Below, in pieces: positions 59,901 through 64,000 of a stretch of DNA of 64,000 nt. The notes beneath the pieces were generated by a model, which was not told the DNA's origin, made no database searches, and was given only the letters and a program-made list of their open reading frames with translations. Position numbers and translations under genes: made by a program. The stretch spans positions 10,834,501 to 10,898,500 of the forward strand of contig NZ_JAPNKA010000001.1 of the NCBI RefSeq assembly GCF_026626635.1, in the 5' to 3' direction. Source of the stretch: Archangium lansingense. Its GTDB lineage: Bacteria > Myxococcota > Myxococcia > Myxococcales > Myxococcaceae. Position 1 is the stretch's first letter. The number at the start of each line of letters is the position of its first letter.

Positions 59901-62095
59901 CCGCAGAGCAGCCTGTGATGGAGGCTCAGCCCGAGTGGGCCGCTCCTGCTGAGGAGCAGCCCGTGATGGAGGCTCAGCCCGAGTGGGCCGCTCCTGCTGA
60001 GGAGCAGCCTGTGATGGAGGCTCAGGCTGAGTGGACCGCCCCTGCTGAAGAGCAGCCCGTGATGGAAGCGCAGGCTGAGTGGGCCACTCCTACTGAAGAG
60101 CAGCCCGTGATGGAGGCTCAGCCCGAGTGGACCGCCCCCGCTGAAGAGCAGCCCGTGATGGAGGCTCAGGCTGAGTGGACCGCCCCCGCTGAAGAGCAGC
60201 CTGTGATGGAGGCTCAGCCCGAGTGGGCCACTCCTACTGAAGAGCAGCCTGTGATGGAGGCTCAGCCCGACTGGGCCGCTCCCGCTGAAGAGCAGCCTGT
60301 GATGGAGGCTCAGCCCGAGTGGGCCGCTCCCGCCGAAGAGCAGCCCGTGATGGAAGCGCAGGCTGAGTGGGCCACTCCTACTGAAGAGCAGCCTGTGATG
60401 GAGGCTCAGCCCGAGTGGGCCGCTCCCGCTGAAGAGCAACCCGTGATGGAGGCTCAGCCCGACTGGGCCGCTCCCGCTGAAGAGCAACCCGTGATGGAGG
60501 CTCAGCCCGACTGGGCCGCTCCTGCTGAGGAGCAGCCTGTGATGGAGGCTCAGCCCGACTGGGCCGCTCCCGCTGAAGAGCAGCCCGTGATGGAGGCTCA
60601 GGCCGAGTGGGCCGCGCCCGCAGAGCAACAGCCGTGGATGGCTGCCGCCGCGCCGGCGGAGAGCACCGAGCCGCAGTCCGAGTGGGCTTCGAACGAAGCC
60701 ACGCAAGACTGGAGCGCCACTTCGGAAGCCGCGCCAAGCGCGGATTGGAACGCCTCCGCCGAGGGACAAGGCGGGTGGAGCGCACCCGTCGAAGAGGCGC
60801 AGCCGGAGTGGGCAACGTCGGAGTCCTCCGAGGCTCCGGCCGTTGCGTCCGAATGGAGCGATCCTGCCACGGACGCGCAGCCGCTCATGGAGGCGGCGCC
60901 CGTGGAACAGGCAGCGACCTGGGGCAGCGAGTCTTCGGCTCAGGGCGAGTGGTCCAGCGCTCCTGCAGACAACGCGTGGGGCGAGCCCGCTCCAGAGGCC
61001 TCGAGCTGGGATGCGCAGCAGGCCAGTGGCACGCAGACCGACTGGAACGCGCCCACCACCGAGAACCAGGGAGAGTGGGGAGCCACGGCCCAGGATGCCG
61101 AGCCCGTGAGCTCCGACCGAGATCCGTCCCTGTTCGGCGCGAGCACCAGCTGGTCCGCCGACGCGCCGGAGCCCGAGGCACAGCCGCACTGGTCCAGCCA
61201 GCAGGAGGCTCCGGCGTGGGGTCACGGCGACAGCCACGCCACTCCCGCCGAGGAGCTGGCCAGCCCCCAGCCGCCCGCCTTCGATCGGCCCACGACGGAG
61301 AATGACATCCCCATCATGGAGATGGAGCCCGAGCTTCCCGTCATGGAAGCCGAGCCCGAGCTGCCCGTGATGGAGGTCGAGCCCGAGATGACGGAGATCG
61401 AGCTCTCGGAGGACAGCGTGGAGCTGCCTCCCGCGGCGGTGCCAGTCATCGTCCCGCCTCCTGCGCCCGTGGCCCCCGCCCCGGTGGCGAGGAGCGCGCC
61501 GGCGCCCGTGCAGCCTCCGGCTCCGAGGATGCCCGCCGCTCCCCCGCCGCCTCCTGCCGCCGTGGCGACCCCGAGGGCAGCACCCGCGGCTCGGCCCGTC
61601 TCCGCCGCGCCGGCGGCTCAGGTGCTCGTGCCTGGGGCGCCGCCGCCTCGCGCGACGCTCAATGCCATCCCAGCCGTGCCGGCCAGCTCGTCCGCCGCGG
61701 CCGTCATCGCTCCCATCAATGCGTTCATCGAGGGCGAGCACCGGGTCATCATTCACACGGTGGAGGGCCAGGTGAAGCGCGGCGCCATCCGCGACGTGAA
61801 CCTGCTCGACGAGGTCATCCCGCTCGAGCAGCAGACCGGCTTCGCCCCCGAGCGCATTCCGGTCTCCCGCGTGAAGGCCATCTTCTTCATGCTGGCCACG
61901 GGCAGCCGTCCGCCACAGCCGGATGGACGGCAGAAGGTCCGCATCACCTTCACCGACGGGCGCCAGGTGGCCGGCTTCTCCGACGACTACAAGAACTCGG
62001 GCCAGGGCTTCTTCGTCATCCCCGCGGACACGCGCACCAACACCTCGCGCATCTTCATCTACCGCGCCAGCGTGCAGGCCGTCGCCGAGGGCTGA
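56972..62095 (+). CDS. Giant acidic repeat protein with conserved C-terminal domain
   Basis: A 1707-residue protein. Residues 1-45 (AMREFRFLDEKRTRGNLSPS and following) form a short conserved head. About 55-195 is a Tyr/Gln/Gly-rich region with three 24-residue units and eleven GYDPNQ motifs. A long acidic Ser/Pro region follows. Residues ~755-1217 are 29 tandem 16-residue repeats of the form EEQPVMEAQPEWAAPA. A Pro/Ala linker then leads to a ~120-residue C-terminal domain (EGEHRVIIHTVEGQVKRGAI; RIPVSRVKAIFFMLA), a small beta-barrel-like fold resembling PilZ/DUF6982-type domains. Start 56972 has GAGG 5 bases upstream. Probably cytoplasmic; function unknown. Confidence 0.85.
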   Translation: MSDTRAAMREFRFLDEKRTRGNLSPSEETRWNELWGLLGDQGQPTHEHAAVMDPAQQPQGYYGEDGQWYAYPAGYDPNQGYAGYDPNQGYDPNQGDAQQPQGYYGEDGQWYAYPAGYDPNQAAGYDPNQGYDPNQGYDPNQGYAQQPQGYYGEDGQWYAYPAGYDPNQAAGYDPNQGYDPNQGYAGYDPNQGYAAPQQGEAYPSDPQQPYDAGQQSESAYASPVPGYVPQQPQPMPDPVKLSLESENLEVPALNEPAPWEEPAPEPQAQAESSSEPMMLDEAEPATEDVLEVTDTDVSPVSEAIPIPESVPESVDMSDWNDVTAPSAASLAARHQEYAAESQPETSDPIELGEDDFSALNSDLQNPAAASAPPVAEPSLAPIRTIEIQSTDIELLDADADAPLAAEPVFAEDSTPPVADEWASAPLAVDSEPGTSPRVTDIENLDPAQSDEDRMEITASYAIPAYPVPSPEAEPLPTLEASDVQSEASAADGTPTFDVSELEASPGQDAAPAAETPWETSAEESATSGDSEPPTFDMAEVGAEVEPPAPTSDFGYGERVTTLDLHPVQVAPDLQADTVEVADSFDPEAARPSEWGAQTDTLEAMPADEQTYASGNPDDTVPLASASDFLGHSEQTGTSVSDEPVPLETMDASGSESESTGESLQLESAAEYMSSPQFATDSATWGHQPETPAETESTSAYGAPLSGDEGLPAVDAQPEWTTSDDGQAAIEVQGEWMTSEPAAATEAQPGWEAPPEEQPVLEAQAEWTTTEPQPVLEAQAEWTTPTEEQPAAEAQPEWATPAEEQPVMEAQAEWATPAEEQPVLEAQSEWATPAEEQPVMEAQSEWATPAEEQPVMEAQAEWTTPAAEQPAAEAQPEWGTPAEEQPVLEAQAEWATPAEEQPVMEAQAEWATPAEEQPAAEAQAEWATPATEQPVMEAQPEWATPAEEQPVMEAQPEWAAPAEEQPVMEAQAEWAEPAAEQPVMEAQPEWAAPAEEQPVMEAQPEWAAPAEEQPVMEAQAEWTAPAEEQPVMEAQAEWATPTEEQPVMEAQPEWTAPAEEQPVMEAQAEWTAPAEEQPVMEAQPEWATPTEEQPVMEAQPDWAAPAEEQPVMEAQPEWAAPAEEQPVMEAQAEWATPTEEQPVMEAQPEWAAPAEEQPVMEAQPDWAAPAEEQPVMEAQPDWAAPAEEQPVMEAQPDWAAPAEEQPVMEAQAEWAAPAEQQPWMAAAAPAESTEPQSEWASNEATQDWSATSEAAPSADWNASAEGQGGWSAPVEEAQPEWATSESSEAPAVASEWSDPATDAQPLMEAAPVEQAATWGSESSAQGEWSSAPADNAWGEPAPEASSWDAQQASGTQTDWNAPTTENQGEWGATAQDAEPVSSDRDPSLFGASTSWSADAPEPEAQPHWSSQQEAPAWGHGDSHATPAEELASPQPPAFDRPTTENDIPIMEMEPELPVMEAEPELPVMEVEPEMTEIELSEDSVELPPAAVPVIVPPPAPVAPAPVARSAPAPVQPPAPRMPAAPPPPPAAVATPRAAPAARPVSAAPAAQVLVPGAPPPRATLNAIPAVPASSSAAAVIAPINAFIEGEHRVIIHTVEGQVKRGAIRDVNLLDEVIPLEQQTGFAPERIPVSRVKAIFFMLATGSRPPQPDGRQKVRITFTDGRQVAGFSDDYKNSGQGFFVIPADTRTNTSRIFIYRASVQAVAEG
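57137..57549 (+). repeat. Tyr/Gln-rich repeat block in the giant protein
   Basis: Three copies of a 72-base unit (57137-57208, 57263-57334, 57404-57475) encoding QQPQGYYGEDGQWYAYPAGY followed by DPNQ, with additional GYDPNQ units between them, eleven in all. The composition (Tyr, Gln, Gly, Asn, no Leu/Ile) is like prion-like, phase-separating segments. Confidence 0.9.
59234..60622 (+). repeat. 48-base tandem repeat array, 29 units
   Basis: 1389 bases, 463 codons: 28 units of 16 codons and a first unit of 15. Consensus protein EEQPVMEAQPEWAAPA. Later units are closest to each other. Codon choice in the array (many GCT, CCT, GAA) differs from the GC-biased codons of the flanks. Confidence 0.95.
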
Positions 62096-62151
62096 GCCCC
62101 ACGCCCCACCGCCGGTGGCCTCACGCACCGGCGGTTCCCACCAAAATAAAA

Positions 62152-62177
62152 GAGGGGCCTCGTCACCGAGGCCCCTC
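62152..62177 (-). terminator. Rho-independent terminator of yceI
   Basis: An 11-bp perfect stem (GAGGGGCCTCG / CGAGGCCCCTC) with a 4-base loop. On the minus strand it is followed by TTTTATTTT, a true T-run, so it terminates the yceI transcript. The + strand side lacks T's, but the stem may also help end the giant-protein transcript. Confidence 0.88.
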
Positions 62178-62201
62178 CGGACTCACGCCCTGCTCAGCTG
62201 A

Positions 62202-62840
62202 CTACTTCTTGCCAGCAGCCGGCTTGGCCGCGGGGGCCGCCGGAGCCGCGGGGGCCTTCTTGTTCAGCTCGAGGTCCAGCGTGATGGTGACCTCCTCGCC
62301 CACCGCCACGCCGCCGGTCTCCAGCACGCTGTTCCAGCCCAGACCGAAGTCCTTGCGGTTGATCTTCGTGGTGGCCGTGCCGCCGCGCTTGATGTTGCCC
62401 CAGGGATCCTTCGCCTCCGTGGTGAAGCCCTCCACGTCCAGCGTCACCGGCTTGGTCACGCCGTGCATGGTGAGGTCACCCGTCACCTTCAGGTTCTGAC
62501 CGGCCTTCTCCACCTTGCTCGACTTGAAGATGATGGTGGGGAACTTCGCGGTGTCGAAGAAGTCCGCGCTGCGCAGGTGCTCGTCGCGCTTGGGCTCGTT
62601 GGTGTTGATGGTGGTGGCGTCGATGGTCGCCTCCACGGTGGACTTGGTGATGTCCTTCTCGTCGATGTTGGCCGAGCCAGTCACCTTGGAGAAGGCGCCG
62701 CGCACGTTGGACACCATCATGTGCTTCACGGAGAACTGCGCGGCCGAGTGGGCCGAGTCGATCGCGAACTCGGCGGCGAAGGCCATCGACGGGGAAGCGA
62801 GCACGAGGGCGGCAACGACGGGCTTGAAGGACAGCTTCAT
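62202..62840 (-). CDS. yceI: YceI family periplasmic protein
   Basis: A 212-residue exported lipocalin-like protein. Signal peptide (VVAALVLASPSMAFA) then the YceI domain: IDSAHSAAQFSVKHMMVSNVRG, DEHLRSADFFDTAKFP, GDLTMHGVTKPVTLDVEG. The family binds isoprenoid-type lipids. The C-terminus is a Pro/Ala tail. Ribosome site GGAGAG precedes the ATG, and a strong terminator follows. It diverges from the sigma-54 activator, 296 bases apart; I see no clear -24/-12 promoter in that gap. Confidence 0.93.
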   Translation of the reverse strand: MKLSFKPVVAALVLASPSMAFAAEFAIDSAHSAAQFSVKHMMVSNVRGAFSKVTGSANIDEKDITKSTVEATIDATTINTNEPKRDEHLRSADFFDTAKFPTIIFKSSKVEKAGQNLKVTGDLTMHGVTKPVTLDVEGFTTEAKDPWGNIKRGGTATTKINRKDFGLGWNSVLETGGVAVGEEVTITLDLELNKKAPAAPAAPAAKPAAGKK

Positions 62841-63136
62841 GTGTTTCTCTCCAGTGAACTGCGTACAGCGGGGTTTCAGCCACGCGGCGTCAGGCCGCGC
62901 GGGGACAAAAGCGAGGAGCGGAAGCTACTCCGGTGAACTGACATGCCGCGAGGTTCCAAGTGCCGGGGTCCTCGCGCCGATTCAGCTCCGAACTCTTCTC
63001 GTGGTGACTCCATAGCAACCCTCGGGCCAGGAAACCCAACGCTCCAACCCATTGAAATTCCTTATCTCCTCTACTTCAGCTCGCGTCACGGCTCTCAAAA
63101 CGATAGACAATCCCATCATCCTGAGAGGGAGGAGCC

Positions 63137-64000
63137 GTGGCGCCGAAACTGGAGCTGAACCTGAGCGAGCTGCTGACGTTTGATCCAAACGGGGGGCTCA
63201 TCCACTTCGCGGGCCAGCGGGTGCTGCTGTTGGACCCGGTGGCGCTGGGGCTGCTGCGCAAGGAGCTCATCGGGACGGTGGGGATGACGGCGGCGAGGGG
63301 CATCCTCACGCGGCTGGGCTTCGCGCACGGCTGGCGGACGGCGGAGACGATGAAGAGCGCCTTCCCGTGGGAGGACGAGTCTCAGTGGCGCCGGGCGGGC
63401 GGGCGGCTGCACACGCTGCAGGGACAGGTGGTGTTGGAGCCGGTGGAGCGCCGCGCGGAGGACGGCCCGGAGCCCTTCGCCGAGGCGATGTGGCACCACT
63501 CATACGAGGCGGAGCAGCACCTGCTGCACCTGGGCAAAGCGGAGGAGCCCGTGTGCTGGGCGCTGACGGGCTTCGCCAGTGGCTACATGAGCTACTGCAA
63601 CGGCAAGCCGGTGTACTGCATCGAGACGCGCTGCGTGGGCAAGGGAGACCCGGTCTGCCAGATCATGGGGAAGCCGGAGGAGGAGTGGAGCCCCGAGTGC
63701 CGCGAGGCGCTGCGCTTCTACGAGACGCAGTGCATGGAGGGGGCGCTGGCGCAGGTGACGGATGCGCTGAAGCAGGCCGAGCGCAAGCTGAGGGCGAAGC
63801 GCCAGTCGCTGGCGCGGGTGTCGGGAGTGCCGGAGGACCCAGCGGGCATGGTGGCGCGCACCGAGGAGATGAAGCAGGTGCTGAGCCTGGCGAAGCGGGC
63901 GGCGAAGGTGGACTCGACGGTGCTCATTACCGGCGAGAGTGGCGTCGGCAAGGAGCGGGTGGCGCGACTCATCCACGAGGAGTCGGGGCGGGCACACAAA
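63137..64000 (+). CDS. Sigma-54-dependent activator with XylR_N/V4R sensor, 5' part
   Basis: 288 codons, open to the window edge. Start GTG at 63137 with GGGAGGAG upstream. [23 protein letters not shown] and [22 protein letters not shown] are the XylR_N (activator of aromatic catabolism) sensor, followed by a V4R domain ([37 protein letters not shown]). A coiled-coil linker precedes the AAA+ domain, whose Walker A ([20 protein letters not shown]) is the last part seen. Regulators of this type bind a small ligand at V4R and activate sigma-54 promoters. Target unknown. Confidence 0.92.
   Translation, partial: MAPKLELNLSELLTFDPNGGLIHFAGQRVLLLDPVALGLLRKELIGTVGMTAARGILTRLGFAHGWRTAETMKSAFPWEDESQWRRAGGRLHTLQGQVVLEPVERRAEDGPEPFAEAMWHHSYEAEQHLLHLGKAEEPVCWALTGFASGYMSYCNGKPVYCIETRCVGKGDPVCQIMGKPEEEWSPECREALRFYETQCMEGALAQVTDALKQAERKLRAKRQSLARVSGVPEDPAGMVARTEEMKQVLSLAKRAAKVDSTVLITGESGVGKERVARLIHEESGRAHK

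Noticed and set aside
59234-60622. CRISPR array
   Set aside because: Repeats are contiguous coding 48-mers without unique spacers.
59498-62128. 876-codon minus-strand frame opposite the 48-bp repeats
   Set aside because: The array being a multiple of three keeps every frame open; the sense frame has a start, ribosome site and conserved C-terminal domain.

Overview
The window is a high-GC, densely coded chromosomal segment. Its lipoprotein abundance, GTG/TTG starts, Pro/Ala-rich linkers and family content (type VI secretion, Imm52-type immunity, V4R/sigma-54 activator, RpoH-family sigma factor with an acidic extension, many gene families I associate with myxobacteria) point to a myxobacterium of the Cystobacterineae (Archangium/Cystobacter/Myxococcus side). 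This is inferred from protein style; there is no rRNA here to prove it. No stretch longer than 300 bases lacks a gene.

Region 1 (1-13866, + strand) is the 3' part of a type VI secretion system (T6SS) cluster: tssM (5' end missing), tagF, tssA, tssB, tssC, hcp, tssE, tssF, tssG, tssH/clpV and a lipoprotein gene. tssJ, tssK, tssL, VgrG and PAAR are not in the window and presumably lie upstream. hcp is bracketed by two strong hairpins. Two unrecognised genes converge on the cluster from the minus strand (13882-15508).

Region 2 (15579-29979) is mixed housekeeping and accessory: an adenine-specific DNA methyltransferase carrying an in-frame palindromic repeat, periplasmic SodC, an outer-membrane-type protein, a truncated membrane-protein gene, an amino-sugar pair (SIS deaminase-like plus NagA), a large lipoprotein, an exported pirin, DUF1697, DUF3060, NUDIX and DUF1428 proteins, two translationally coupled hydrolase-like lipoproteins, and an M20 peptidase.

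Region 3 (29980-32923) looks reworked. Three copies of one gene's C-terminal end, a tRNA/tmRNA-like T-arm remnant and a second copy of the palindromic repeat lie around two lipoprotein genes.

Region 4 (32924-53237) holds a VWA/DUF4159 pair, membrane proteins, a stand-alone ketoacyl synthase, a MEMO-family protein, an MBL-fold hydrolase, small unknown genes, a nucleotidyltransferase-like protein, a YkgJ cysteine-cluster protein, an RpoH-family sigma factor divergent from a DEAD-box helicase with three C-terminal RNA-binding-like repeats, an XRE regulator/membrane protein pair, glutamate-type dehydrogenase and threonine ammonia-lyase.

Region 5 (53247-64000) contains the most striking gene: a lipoprotein whose nuclease-toxin domain (Tox-REase-5-like) is cut short and fused in frame to an Imm52-like immunity protein, with two tandem palindromic operators just upstream. 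Next come a zincin metallopeptidase, a 1707-residue repeat protein with 29 near-identical 16-residue repeats, a YceI protein with a clear terminator, and the 5' part of a V4R/sigma-54 activator that runs off the window.
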